From NCBI GenBank assembly GCA_021155045.1, contig JAJNQB010000002.1, forward strand, positions 1 through 64,000: a DNA stretch of 64,000 bases, given 5' to 3'. The notes beneath the pieces are model-generated. The model was not told the DNA's origin. It saw only the letters and a program-made list of their open reading frames with translations, and searched no databases. Shown one piece after another: positions 51,975-62,800 of this stretch; position 1 is the first letter of the stretch, and every line of letters begins with the position of its first letter. Source of the stretch: Arcticibacter sp. GTDB lineage: Bacteria > Bacteroidota > Bacteroidia > 2-12-FULL-35-15. The position numbers and the translations under genes are program-made.

Positions 51975-54164
51975 TTATTTAGTAAATAATAGTTCTCTGT
52001 ATTTTGGTAAAGGCCAATTTTCATCATCAACAATAAGTTCAAGTTTATCTACATTGTAGCGTATATCATCAAAATATGATTTTACTTTTTCGCAATAATC
52101 AATTGCTTGTTTTTTAGCATCACTTAAAGCATTTGCTTTTTTTCGTGCCTCAGTCATTTCATCAACTTTTGTTTTAATGATATTAATATGTTCTGATATT
52201 TGAGAAATCATATCTAATTGAATTTGAGCTGTTTTTTTAAATTCCGCACCAGAAAAAATTTCTTTCAATCCTTTTACATTTTCAACTAAAGAACCTTGAT
52301 ATTTTATTGCTGTTGGTATAATATGATTTAAAGCCAAATCAGCCATAACACGTGATTCTATTTGAATTTTTTTAGTGTATGTTTCTAAATAGATTTCATA
52401 ACGAGCATGTTGCTCACGGTGACTCATTATATTATTGCGTTCAAATAATTCCATTGTTTGTTTAGAAACAAAAGCAGAAAGTGCCAAAGGCGTAGTTTTG
52501 ATGTTTGAAAGTCCACGTTTTAGTGCCTCTTTTACCCATTCTTCGCCATATCCATTTCCTTCGAAACGTATTTTTTTAGATTCTACAATACACTTTCTTA
52601 AAACTTGAAATATAGCCTCATCCTTTTCTATATTCTTTGCAATAAGTGTATCCACTTCTTTTTTAAATTTAATTAATTGGTCAGTCATTATTGCATTTAA
52701 AACGGTCATTGGACCAGCACAATTTTGAGAAGAACCTACTGCACGAAACTCAAATTTATTGCCTGTAAATGCAAAAGGTGAAGTACGGTTTCTGTCGGTA
52801 TTATCTAATAATATGTCTGGTATTTTACCAATGTTTAATTTCAGAGCTGTTTTTTCATCTGGGCTCATTTTTCCTGATTTTACTTTGCTTTCAAGTTCAT
52901 CTAAAACATTTGAAAGTTGTGTTCCCAAGAAAACAGACATAATGGCCGGTGGTGCTTCATTTGCACCTAAACGGTGGTCGTTGTTTGCTCCTGCAATAGA
53001 TGCTCTTAGCAAATCGGCATTGTCGTGAACAGCTTTAACTGTATTAATGAAGAATGTAAGGAATTGCAAATTTGTTTTTGGTGTTTTACCAGGACTTAAT
53101 AAATTTTTTCCAGTGTTAGTACCCAAACTCCAGTTATTATGTTTTCCGCTACCATTCACACCTGCAAATGGTTTTTCGTGTAATAAAACACGAAAATTAT
53201 GTCTTCGAGCCACTTTTTCCATTACATCCATTAATAATTGATTATGGTCAACAGCTAAATTGCACTCTTCAAAAACGGGAGCACATTCAAACTGATTAGG
53301 AGCAACTTCGTTGTGCCTTGTTTTAATAGGAATACCTAACTTCAATGATTCGATTTCGAAATCGCGCATGAAGCAAGTTGCTCTTTCAGGAATTGAACCA
53401 AAGTAGTGATCGTCCAATTGTTGTCCTTTGGCAGGGGTATGACCAAATAATGTTCTGCCTGTCATCGCTAGATCAGGGCGAGCATTGTATAAAGCTTCAT
53501 CAACCAAAAAATATTCTTGCTCCCAGCCAAGAGTGGCAGTTACTTTGGTTACATTTTTATCAAAATATTGGCATACATCCACAGCAGCTTTATCCAATGC
53601 GTGTAGTGCTTTTAATAAAGGTGTTTTAAAATCGAGTGCTTCACCTGTGTAAGCAACAAAAATAGTTGGAATACAAAGCGTTTTTCCAATGACAAAAGCA
53701 GGAGATGTAGGATCCCAAGCCGTGTATCCACGAGCTTCAAATGTATTTCTGATTCCTCCATTTGGGAAAGAAGATGCATCTGGTTCTTGCTGAACCAATT
53801 GTCCGCCTCCAAAGCGCTCAATAGCTCTTCCTCCTTCGGTTGGTTCAAAAAAAGCATCGTGTTTTTCAGCAGTAGTACCTGTTAAAGGCTGAAACCAATG
53901 TGTATAATGTGTAGCACCTTTTGAATTAGCCCAAGATTTCATAGAAGCAGCAACTTGGTCAGCCATTTTTCTATCAATTTGAGTTCCTTGTTGCATTGCT
54001 GACATAACGCTTTCAAATGCTTCTTCAGAAAGATATTCGCGCATTGCGTCAATACCAAAAACGTTTTCTCCGAAAAATTCAGAAACTTTTGTGCTTGGTA
54101 ATATTACTTCTTGTGGTGTGCGAGTTAAAACTGCTTCTAATGCTTTAAATCTGTGGAATGCCAT
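51975..54164 (-). CDS. glnN: Glutamine synthetase type III
   Basis: 729 residues, the GSIII length (GSI is about 450). Family motifs in order: V-I-L-P-S-T-K near the start, F-G-E-N-V-F; A-T-L-G-W-E-Q-E-Y-F-L-V-D with active-site Glu near 225, then H-N-E-V-A-P-N-Q-F-E-C-A-P, H-E-K-P-F-A-G-V-N-G-S-G-K-H-N-N-W-S-L-G and N-R-T-S-P-F-A-F-T-G-N-K-F-E-F-R. It combines ammonia and glutamate with ATP in the cytoplasm. Long leader with a -7 element at 54244-54251, so regulation by nitrogen may act at the promoter; no site is seen. Confidence 0.97.
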   Translation of the reverse strand: MAFHRFKALEAVLTRTPQEVILPSTKVSEFFGENVFGIDAMREYLSEEAFESVMSAMQQGTQIDRKMADQVAASMKSWANSKGATHYTHWFQPLTGTTAEKHDAFFEPTEGGRAIERFGGGQLVQQEPDASSFPNGGIRNTFEARGYTAWDPTSPAFVIGKTLCIPTIFVAYTGEALDFKTPLLKALHALDKAAVDVCQYFDKNVTKVTATLGWEQEYFLVDEALYNARPDLAMTGRTLFGHTPAKGQQLDDHYFGSIPERATCFMRDFEIESLKLGIPIKTRHNEVAPNQFECAPVFEECNLAVDHNQLLMDVMEKVARRHNFRVLLHEKPFAGVNGSGKHNNWSLGTNTGKNLLSPGKTPKTNLQFLTFFINTVKAVHDNADLLRASIAGANNDHRLGANEAPPAIMSVFLGTQLSNVLDELESKVKSGKMSPDEKTALKLNIGKIPDILLDNTDRNRTSPFAFTGNKFEFRAVGSSQNCAGPMTVLNAIMTDQLIKFKKEVDTLIAKNIEKDEAIFQVLRKCIVESKKIRFEGNGYGEEWVKEALKRGLSNIKTTPLALSAFVSKQTMELFERNNIMSHREQHARYEIYLETYTKKIQIESRVMADLALNHIIPTAIKYQGSLVENVKGLKEIFSGAEFKKTAQIQLDMISQISEHINIIKTKVDEMTEARKKANALSDAKKQAIDYCEKVKSYFDDIRYNVDKLELIVDDENWPLPKYRELLFTK

Positions 54165-54243
54165 TTTTTGTAGTGTTTTAGTTGGTTAGTATTTTTGGTT
54201 ATGAATTTTTTGATGTTTTATGAAAAAAATCAAATTTTCAGCA

Positions 54244-54251
54244 CAAAAGTA
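54244..54251 (-). promoter_or_regulatory. Predicted -7 promoter of glnN (TACTTTTG)
   Basis: Minus-strand TACTTTTG, exact consensus, 79 bases before the glnN ATG. Confidence 0.5.
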
Positions 54252-54358
54252 TAAAAAAGAGGGGGAGGTTAATTAAAAAAGTGATAAAATTTTATTAACA
54301 CCCCCTATTTTTTAAACCAAAGAGTAAAAAAAGTTATTTTTTTGAAAAAGGAAGAAAA

Positions 54359-55288
54359 TTATAACATTTTGGTTCTTTTAACCAAATAAGGAAGTAAAAC
54401 TTGTTCAAAGCCAAGATTAATATCGGCTTCAACAAAATCAATTTTGTATTGCCCACATTTTAGAAGCAATTGTTTTTTGTAATCATTCATTTGTTTTAGA
54501 TAATTCTCTTTCACTTCATTTGGATGAAGCTTAAGAATTTCTCCTGTTTCCATATCTATAAACTTATACGGACGGTTTTCAAAATCAAATTCAAGTTCCT
54601 TTTGTTTGTCAGTTACATGAAAAAGTACAACCTCATGTTTATTATGTTTTAAATGTTGCAATGCTGAAAACAAGTCTTCATCATTTTCTTTTGATTCAAA
54701 CATATCGCTAAAAATAACAATCAATGAACGCTTGTGAACATTTTCTGCTATTTGATGCAATGCGCTCACGGCAGAAGTCGATTTATGTTCCTCCTTATTG
54801 TAAGGATGAATCAATTGCTCTAAATGATTGTATAATATTTTATGGTGTAAGGAACTAGATTTTGCATTGGTATGAACTTCTATTTTTTCAGCAAAAACGG
54901 ATAAACCAACGGCATCTCGTTGGCGTTTTAATAATTCAATTAGAGCAGCTGCACAATAAGCTGAAAATGTAATTTTGTTGTGTTTTGATTTTGGTAAATC
55001 TGCAACAGGGAAATACATGGAGGATGAAGCATCAATAACAATTTGACAACGAAGATTCGTTTCTTCTTCAAATCGTTTTATAAAAAGTTTGTCGGTTCTG
55101 CCAAATAATTTCCAATCAATATGTTTTGTGGATTCGCCTGTATTATAAAGTCTGTGTTCTGCAAATTCAACACTAAAGCCATGAAAAGGGCTTTTGTGTA
55201 AACCTGTAATAAAACCTTCTACCACCTGCTTGGCAATAAGTTCCAAGTGAGAAAAATGTTGTATTTGTTGGCGATTTATGGTTTGCAT
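54359..55288 (-). CDS. DUF58 domain-containing protein (von Willebrand-like)
   Basis: 309 residues from ATG 55288 (M-Q-T-I-N-R-Q-Q-I-Q); the longer frame extends into the hairpin after trxA. Residues 15-90 contain the DUF58 start G-L-H-K-S-P-F-H-G-F-S-V-E-F-A-E-H-R and T-K-H-I-D-W-K-L-F-G-R. From about 92 is a vWA-like fold with D-A-S-S-S-M (MIDAS D-x-S-x-S) and later I-F-S-D-M-F-E. DUF58 proteins usually stand beside a MoxR AAA ATPase and Bat proteins; neither is in the window next to it. Possible role in folding or aerotolerance; unproven. Confidence 0.9.
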   Translation of the reverse strand: MQTINRQQIQHFSHLELIAKQVVEGFITGLHKSPFHGFSVEFAEHRLYNTGESTKHIDWKLFGRTDKLFIKRFEEETNLRCQIVIDASSSMYFPVADLPKSKHNKITFSAYCAAALIELLKRQRDAVGLSVFAEKIEVHTNAKSSSLHHKILYNHLEQLIHPYNKEEHKSTSAVSALHQIAENVHKRSLIVIFSDMFESKENDEDLFSALQHLKHNKHEVVLFHVTDKQKELEFDFENRPYKFIDMETGEILKLHPNEVKENYLKQMNDYKKQLLLKCGQYKIDFVEADINLGFEQVLLPYLVKRTKML

Positions 55289-55307
55289 TTGTTGTTTTAA
55301 TATAAAC

Positions 55308-55364
55308 AAAAAGTCAAAAATCAAAAGAAAAAATTTTTGCCTTGCTTTTGATTTTTGACTTTTT
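55308..55364 (-). terminator. Long-stem hairpin between trxA and the DUF58 gene
   Basis: A perfect 20-bp stem, left arm 55308-55327 and right arm 55345-55364, with a 17-base loop, 17 bases past the trxA stop in the minus direction. AT-rich and without a clear minus-strand T run, it could be a terminator or a processing site. Confidence 0.6.
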
Positions 55365-55381
55365 TATTTTACAGATTATTA

Positions 55382-55699
55382 TTACATCAACGCTTTTAAT
55401 TTAGCATCTAATACTGATTTTGGAACGGCACCAACTTGTTTATCAACAACTTCGCCACCTTTAAAAAATAAAATTGTAGGTATGTTTCTAATTCCAAACA
55501 TTGCAGAAACATTTGCATTGTGATCTACATTAACTTTTCCAACAACAGCTTTTCCTTCATAATCTTTTGATAATTCTTCAACAACTGGTCCAACCATACG
55601 GCATGGTCCGCACCATTCTGCCCAAAAGTCTAATAATACTGGTTTGTCTGATTTTGCTACTAATTCATCAAAATTAGCGTCTGTGATTTCTAAAGCCAT
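55382..55699 (-). CDS. trxA: Thioredoxin TrxA
   Basis: 105 residues, one thioredoxin domain, no leader. Active site W-C-G-P-C with Cys30 and Cys33 after the strand V-L-L-D-F-W-A-E, then V-N-V-D near 58, the cis-Pro segment I-R-N-I-P-T-I near 73-79, and F-K-G-G near 84. It reduces disulfides in the cytoplasm with thioredoxin reductase. Typical length. Confidence 0.97.
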   Translation of the reverse strand: MALEITDANFDELVAKSDKPVLLDFWAEWCGPCRMVGPVVEELSKDYEGKAVVGKVNVDHNANVSAMFGIRNIPTILFFKGGEVVDKQVGAVPKSVLDAKLKALM

Positions 55700-55916
55700 C
55701 TTTCTTGATTGATTTTAAATTTATAAATATTGATTTGTTTATTTTTGCATTATTGACCCTAAAGGTAAATATTGTATTTTGATTATGTCAAATGATTTGC
55801 CAAAAAGTTATGAGTGACATGTTGGCATTTTGTGTGAAAATTAATAATTGCTAAAAAATAAGTTTTAAAACTATTGATTTATTAATACTTTTAGGTTTTA
55901 GCTGAATTTTTTAAAA

Positions 55917-57413
55917 ATGAACAAAGAAATTTACGATTTATATAAAAAGCTTAATGCAACTGAAAAAGCAGAACTAAATTTTAGGTTCAAAAACTCGCCT
56001 TTAGCGATACAATTTTTAAATTTTTTAGAAGGTTGCAATAACCGAAATTTTAAGACTACCGAAATAGTTAGTTTTATTTATAGCAATGATAATAATGAGA
56101 GTTATAGCATTTTTGAAAACAGATATTTTAAATTGCGAAAAAAAATAAATGACGAAATTCAAAATATAACCTCATCAGTAGATTCAGAAAAAACATTGCT
56201 TGCTGAGGAAGAAAAAAAACTTTTTGTTGCAAGAAATATGGCTCTTGCAGAAAACAAAGAAAGTGCTTATAAACAATTGTTGGAATTAGAGAAAGAATGT
56301 TGGAAAAAAAACATTTTTGAATTATTACCTACAACAATAGACTTACTCATATTTCTTAATCAAGCATTTAATAAAAATGAAAAAAACAAGGAACTTTATT
56401 TGCGCTATGAAAAAGCAAATGAATTGCTTTATGATATTCAAAAAGTGTCCTTAAATACAAGAATTATTTATGAAATTAACTACGAAAAGGGAATAAAATA
56501 CGCTCAAAAAAATTTGAATATTCTGAAAGATTTATCATTGAAAAATAAAGACTATCCAAGGTTTTCGATGTGCTATCACCATGTTTCATTGTATTATAAA
56601 TTAGGTTCTCCGCAATATTATGGCGAGATGCAAGTGGTAAGCAGACATATGAGTCAGTTTAAAAAATTGTTTGCCGAAAACCCTTTTGTTCCTTTGATAA
56701 ACTACAGAGCCAATTACGTTAAATACCAATATTTTCATTTTGCTCAAAGTACTATGTTTTATCATTTTAATAGGTGTGAATTTCAAGATGCTTTAACATC
56801 AATACAAGAAGTGTGGAATTTAGCCCATGACCACAATTCTGTTTTTAAAGCTTATAAAACGGAATCACTTTACAGTAATATGTTTACGTTACAATGTATG
56901 GCAGAAAAGTATGATGAAGCACTTGCTACAACTGATTTATTTATTAGCTTTTTAAAAGAGAATAAACAAATCGATAAATTAAATTTTGCATATACACAAA
57001 AAGCAAAAATTTATTCAGATATTTTTCCAAATACAAAACGTATTAAAGTGGATAAAAATTTTCTGGTTAATCAATTGGACGAATACATTAAAAAAGTTAA
57101 AAAAGAAAACAATTTACTAATGCCATACGATCAAGCCTTGGTTTTAAGAATAAGATTTTATTTAATCGAAAAGAATTATAAAAAAGCAAAAGAATTATTC
57201 AATTACAAAGTGGTGAAGTATTATTTTAATCAGGTTAATTTATATGAATTGTACAAAGAGTTTATTGAAATTATAATTAGTAGCTCTATCGATAAAAGGC
57301 ATCATTTTATAATTCTAACTAAAAAAGCAACACAATTAAAATATAAAATGAGAACCCCAAGCGAATATTTGAATATTAATTGGCTAATTAATTTTTGTAC
57401 TACTCATAAATAA
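55917..57413 (+). CDS. Helical-repeat protein of unknown function
   Basis: 498 residues, cytoplasmic (no leader, no membrane segment). Almost entirely helical: an N-terminal about 80-residue region with L-Y-K-K-L-N-A-T-E-K-A and R-Y-F-K-L-R-K-K, then paired helices that look like degenerate TPRs (A-L-A-T-T-D-L-F-I-S-F; Y-D-Q-A-L-V-L-R-I-R-F). It is rich in Lys, Asn, Tyr and Phe. I recognise no named family; similar large helical proteins in Bacteroidota are not characterised. It stands 22 bases before pbpC with no clear own terminator, so they may be transcribed together. Confidence 0.75.
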   Translation: MNKEIYDLYKKLNATEKAELNFRFKNSPLAIQFLNFLEGCNNRNFKTTEIVSFIYSNDNNESYSIFENRYFKLRKKINDEIQNITSSVDSEKTLLAEEEKKLFVARNMALAENKESAYKQLLELEKECWKKNIFELLPTTIDLLIFLNQAFNKNEKNKELYLRYEKANELLYDIQKVSLNTRIIYEINYEKGIKYAQKNLNILKDLSLKNKDYPRFSMCYHHVSLYYKLGSPQYYGEMQVVSRHMSQFKKLFAENPFVPLINYRANYVKYQYFHFAQSTMFYHFNRCEFQDALTSIQEVWNLAHDHNSVFKAYKTESLYSNMFTLQCMAEKYDEALATTDLFISFLKENKQIDKLNFAYTQKAKIYSDIFPNTKRIKVDKNFLVNQLDEYIKKVKKENNLLMPYDQALVLRIRFYLIEKNYKKAKELFNYKVVKYYFNQVNLYELYKEFIEIIISSSIDKRHHFIILTKKATQLKYKMRTPSEYLNINWLINFCTTHK

Positions 57414-57435
57414 ATATTTTATTAAATTATTTTTT

Positions 57436-59811
57436 GTGCAAACTAAACTAAATTCTTTTTTTCAATTTTTAAAATCAAGGAAAGGAATTGGTTTTGTATT
57501 GTTGTTGTTTATGTTCTTATGGTTTTGGTTTTGTCTCCCTTCCCCATTATTTAAAAGTCCTTCAAGTACTGTACTAGAAGATAAAGCTGAAAAATTGTTA
57601 GCAGCTAAAATTGCAAATGATGGACAATGGCGTTTTCCTGAATCAGATAAGGTCCCTTTTAAGTTTATTGCTTGTATAACACAATTTGAAGATAAAAATT
57701 TCTTCTACCATAGTGGGATTGATTTTTTTGCTTTTGCTAGAGCAATTAAACAAAATATCAAATCAAAAAAAATTATAAGTGGAGGAAGTACTTTAACTAT
57801 GCAAGTTATTCGCTTGTCAAGAAAAGGAAAATCAAGAACTTTTTTTGAAAAAATTGTCGAAATAATAATGGCAATTCGATTGGAGTTGACCTATTCAAAA
57901 GCAGAAATTTTATCATTGTATTCATCCAATGCTCCTTTTGGTAGTAATGTAGTTGGTATTGATGCTGCTTCATGGCGTTATTTTGGAAGAGAACCAGAAA
58001 AATTATCATGGGCTGAAACAGCAACTCTGGCTGTACTGCCAAATGCTCCAAGTTTAATTTATCCTGGCAAAAATCATGATCGTTTATTGGTTAAGCGTAA
58101 TCGCCTTTTAGATAAATTATTAAAATCAAAAATTATTGACAATGAAACCTGCTTGCTCAGCAAACAAGAACCGCTACCTGAAAAGCCTTTTCCATTACCT
58201 CAAATTGCCTCTCATCTTTTGCATAGAGCTTGTAAGGATGGAATGGAGGGTAAAAGAATTAAAACAACAATTGATATTAGTTTGCAAGAACGTTGTAATG
58301 CTATTGTTGAAAGCTATCACAAACTATATAAATCAAATCAAATAAACAATATATGTGTTTTAGTTTTAGATGTAAATTCTGGTTCTGTATTATCTTATGT
58401 TGGAAATATTTCAAGTGATAATGACGATTTTCAAAGCAAGGTTGATGTAATTGTTGCTCCACGAAGCACAGGCAGCATTCTAAAGCCATTTTTATTTGCC
58501 AGTATGCTTACCGATGGTGAATTGTTAGCAAATTCAATCATTCCCGATATTCCAACACAAATTGCAGGATATGCTCCACAAAACTATAACATGACATATG
58601 ATGGCGCTGTGCCCGCTAAAAAAGCATTAGCACGAAGTTTAAATGTACCAGCAGTAAGAATGTTACAAAATTATGGTATCGAAAAATTTAATTACAATTT
58701 AAAAAAGCTTGGAATGACGACTTTAAAACAATCGCCATCTCATTATGGCTTATCAATTATTTTAGGAGGCTCTGAAGCTAAGTTATGGGATATAGCTGGT
58801 ATTTATGCTAGTATGGGAAGAACTTTAAATAATTTTACAAAGTACAGTGGGAAATACAATCAGTTTGATATTCATCCCGCAAATTATATTGAAAAAAATG
58901 TAGCAGACAAAAAAGAACTTGTTAATTCAAGCTTAATTGATGCAGCATCTATTTTTTTAACTTTTGAAGCAATGGTAGAAGTTTCTCGACCAGATGAAGA
59001 AGCACAATGGCGACAATATATTTCGAATCAAAAAATTGCATGGAAAACTGGTACAAGCTTTGGTTATAGAGATGGATGGGCAGTTGGCATTACACCAAAA
59101 TATGTAGTAGGAGTTTGGGTTGGAAATGCAAATGGAGAAGGGAGGCCAGGTTTAACTGGTATTCAAACTGCAGCACCTGTTTTGTTTAGCATTTTTAATG
59201 TTTTAAAACCAAGCACTTGGTTTGATAAACCATACGATGAAATGGAAAGGGTTAGCATTTGTAAGCAAAGTGGTTGTAGAGCAGCAGATATTTGCGAACC
59301 AATAGAAATGCAATGGATACAAAAAAACGGTTTAAAAACGGAGCCTTGCAAGTATCATAAAATAATTCATTTAGATGCTTCCGAAAAATATAGGGTAAAT
59401 AGTAATTGTGAAAATGTAAACAATATGAAACATGTGTCTTGGTTTATTTTACCTCCATCAATGGAATGGTATTACAAATCAAAAAATCCAAGATACAAAG
59501 AGTTGCCTCCTTACCGAGCAGATTGTGAAAATATCGATAATAATAAAATGGAAATTATTTATCCAAAACAGTTTAGCAAAATATATGTTCCTATTGAATT
59601 AAATGGAGAAATAGGAAAGACAGTTTTTGAAGTTGCACATCGCAATGCATCAAAAAAAGTATACTGGCATTTGGATGGGGTTTTTATTGCAGTTACACAA
59701 AATAGCCATCAAATGGCTTTAGCTCCTAATGACGGAGAACACATGCTTACCCTTATAGATGAGGATGGGGAAACATTAACCCAAAAATTTGAAATTATTA
59801 GTAAGAAATAA
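57436..59811 (+). CDS. pbpC: Penicillin-binding protein 1C
   Basis: 791 residues from a GTG at 57436. One membrane anchor (V-L-L-L-F-M-F-L-W-F-W-F) then a glycosyltransferase 51 domain about 55-230 (E-D-K-N-F-F-Y-H-S-G and G-G-S-T-L-T-M-Q motifs), a transpeptidase domain about 290-560 with S-T-G-S-I-L-K (catalytic Ser), S-L-N and K-T-G-T-S, and a C-terminal BiPBP_C domain about 700-790. This is the PbpC architecture, which makes glycan strands and may have weak crosslinking activity. The alpha-2-macroglobulin partner gene often adjacent in other bacteria is not in this window. Confidence 0.93.
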   Translation: MQTKLNSFFQFLKSRKGIGFVLLLFMFLWFWFCLPSPLFKSPSSTVLEDKAEKLLAAKIANDGQWRFPESDKVPFKFIACITQFEDKNFFYHSGIDFFAFARAIKQNIKSKKIISGGSTLTMQVIRLSRKGKSRTFFEKIVEIIMAIRLELTYSKAEILSLYSSNAPFGSNVVGIDAASWRYFGREPEKLSWAETATLAVLPNAPSLIYPGKNHDRLLVKRNRLLDKLLKSKIIDNETCLLSKQEPLPEKPFPLPQIASHLLHRACKDGMEGKRIKTTIDISLQERCNAIVESYHKLYKSNQINNICVLVLDVNSGSVLSYVGNISSDNDDFQSKVDVIVAPRSTGSILKPFLFASMLTDGELLANSIIPDIPTQIAGYAPQNYNMTYDGAVPAKKALARSLNVPAVRMLQNYGIEKFNYNLKKLGMTTLKQSPSHYGLSIILGGSEAKLWDIAGIYASMGRTLNNFTKYSGKYNQFDIHPANYIEKNVADKKELVNSSLIDAASIFLTFEAMVEVSRPDEEAQWRQYISNQKIAWKTGTSFGYRDGWAVGITPKYVVGVWVGNANGEGRPGLTGIQTAAPVLFSIFNVLKPSTWFDKPYDEMERVSICKQSGCRAADICEPIEMQWIQKNGLKTEPCKYHKIIHLDASEKYRVNSNCENVNNMKHVSWFILPPSMEWYYKSKNPRYKELPPYRADCENIDNNKMEIIYPKQFSKIYVPIELNGEIGKTVFEVAHRNASKKVYWHLDGVFIAVTQNSHQMALAPNDGEHMLTLIDEDGETLTQKFEIISKK

Positions 59812-59862
59812 TTTTAAACAAATCTTTTAAAATTTATATATTTACTTCGTAAACACTTATTT

Positions 59863-62800
59863 ATGAAGAGTATCATTACAAGATATTTTTTTATTATTTC
59901 TTTTTTAGGTTTAAGCTCCTTGAGTTCATTTTCACAAGAGCTTAAGTTTTCGCATATCACTTCACAAGAAGGTTTGTCTATGGGAGTGGTTAATTGTGTT
60001 TTGCAGGATAGCAAAGGTTTTATGTGGTTTGGCACCCAAGATGGATTAAATAAATACGATGGTTACAATATGATTGTATTTAAACACAATCCTGTTGATA
60101 CCAATTCATTATCAAACAATTTTATTTATGCATTATTTGAAGATAGCGAAGGTATATTATGGATAGGAACAAATGGCGGAGGAGTGGATGCTTATAATTT
60201 GAATACTGGAAAACTAAAACATTTTATAAATAGTTCTTCCAATAAAAATTCTATTTCAAATAATAATGTTCGTTCCATCATTGAAGACAAAGAAAAAAAC
60301 ATCTGGTTGGGTACGGATGAAGGATTGAATATGTACAACAAACAAAGTAAAATATTTACCCGATTTTTAAATGATAAAAATAATGCATCAAGTATATCAA
60401 ATAACTCAGCATGGTGTTTAAAAGAAGGAAGTGATGGTAATATCTGGGTTGGTACTTATGGCGGAGGATTGAATGTTTACAGTAAAAAAGCAAAAACATT
60501 TAAATCATTTCCACAGGTAGATGAAACAGGAAAGTTGAAATTCGAAAATTCAAACAAAGTAAGAAGCATACTAGAAGATAAAGATGGTATTTTTTGGGTT
60601 GCTACTTATGGCGAAGGTGTTGAAATATTTGATCCAAAATCAGGAAAGTTTTTAAAAAATTTAAAAAATAAACATGGTGATGTAAATAGTTTAATTAATG
60701 ATAGGGTTACCAGTATTACTGAAGATGCGAATGGAATAATATGGATTGGAACCTATGGCGGAGGGATTGACCAATACTTCAAAAAAACAGGCAGTTTTAA
60801 ACATAATATTTTTGATGAACAAAATTCAAGCGGAATAAATAGCAATCAAATTAAGTATGTATATCATGATGATATTGGTTCGGTATGGATTGGTACAGAA
60901 GGCGGAGGCGTTAATACCTATTTTCGGTCTAGTAGTAAATTTAAACATTTTAAGAAAAAAGAAAATACAGACAACAGTTTAAAAAGCAATGTTGTTTTAG
61001 CTTTGCTTAAAGATAAGGATGGATTACTTTGGATAGGAACAGGGCAAGGCGGTTTATCAACGCTGGATTTAGAAAAGAATGAATATACGCACTACCCAAA
61101 CTTATCAAATGCCAATAATAATTCTGTATTATCACTTTACCAAAGTAGAGATGAAACTATTTGGGTGGGTACTTGGGGGGGAGGATTAAATTCCTATGAC
61201 AAAAAAACAAAAAAAGTTACTTCATATAAATTGTTAAAAGAGTTTAGTAATGCCACTATCGTTTGTATTTATGAAGATAAAGATGGTATTATGTGGATTG
61301 GAACGTATGGTGGAGGTTTGTTTTCTTATGATACAGAAAAAGAAATTTTTACTAACTATAAAGTTTCAAACGGTTTAAAAAGTAATAATATTTACTGCAT
61401 TACCCAGGATAAAAAAGGAAATATTTGGGTTGGAACAGAAGGAGGAGGAGCCAATGTATTAAATCCTAAAACAAATACGTTTATTATTTACGATAGAGAT
61501 GAACGTTACAATAGTATTAGTTCTAATACTGTTAATCATATATATCAAGATGATAAAGGAATTATTTGGTTGGCTACCACAAATGGATTAAATAAATTCA
61601 ATCCTTCTACAGAACATTTTGATCACTACTTTGAAAAAGATGGTTTGCCGAATGATTATATTTATTGTATAATGCCTGATAACAAAGGAAATTTATGGAT
61701 GACAACCAACAAAGGGATTTCAAAATATAATCCCTTGATAGAAAATGTAAATGGTTCTGCTTTCAGAAATTATGATATTAATGATGGCTTGCAGGGAATG
61801 GAACATAATCAAGGAGCATTTTTTAAAAGCAGAACAGGAGAAATGTTTATTGGTGGTGTAAATGGATTGAATATTTTTAATCCGGATAAGATAATGGATA
61901 ACCCAAATCCCCCTCCAGTAAGAATTACATCATACAAACGTTTTGGAGAAGAAGTTCAGTTAGATACATTAATTTATAATAAACGCACGCTTGAACTTTC
62001 ATGGCGACAAAACTTTTTTTCTTTTGATTTTGTTGCACTTGCATACCAAATGCCATCAAAAAACAAATACAGTTTTAAGTTAGAAGGAGTAGATGAAAAT
62101 TGGTCGCCACCAAGCACACAACGCTATGCAAGTTATACGGAATTGCGTGGAGGGAATTATGTTTTTAAAGTAAGAGCAGCAAATAACGATGGTGTTTGGA
62201 ATGATGAAGGTGTTACACTTTATATAACCATACATCCTCCTTTTTGGCAAACAAAATGGTTTTATATATTGTGTATTATACTATTTATTGGCGGCTTTTG
62301 GGGGTTTTTTAAATACAGAACAAGTGCGATAAAACGAGAAAATAAAATATTAGAAGAAAAAGTTGAAGCACGTACAAAAGAACTTGCACAAAAAAATAAA
62401 GATATTACAAGTAGTATTCAATATGCTAAACGTATTCAGTTGGCAATACTTCCAACACTTGATCAGATTTATAGGTATTTTCCAGAATCATTTGTTTTAT
62501 ATAAACCAAAAGATATAGTAAGTGGCGACTTTTATTGGTTTGGAGTGAAAGGAGGAATAAAAATAATTGCAACAGTAGATTGTACAGGACATGGTGTTCC
62601 TGGTGCTTTTATGAGTATGATAGGTCATAATTTGTTGAATCAAATTATTTCCGAAAACGGAATTATTCAACCCGACCAAATTTTAAATGCCTTACACAAC
62701 GGTGTTCAAGCAGCTTTAAAACAAGGAACAAATGTGGTGGATACAAGTGATGGAATGGATGTGGCATTGTGTGCTATTGATACAAAAAATAATGAAATAA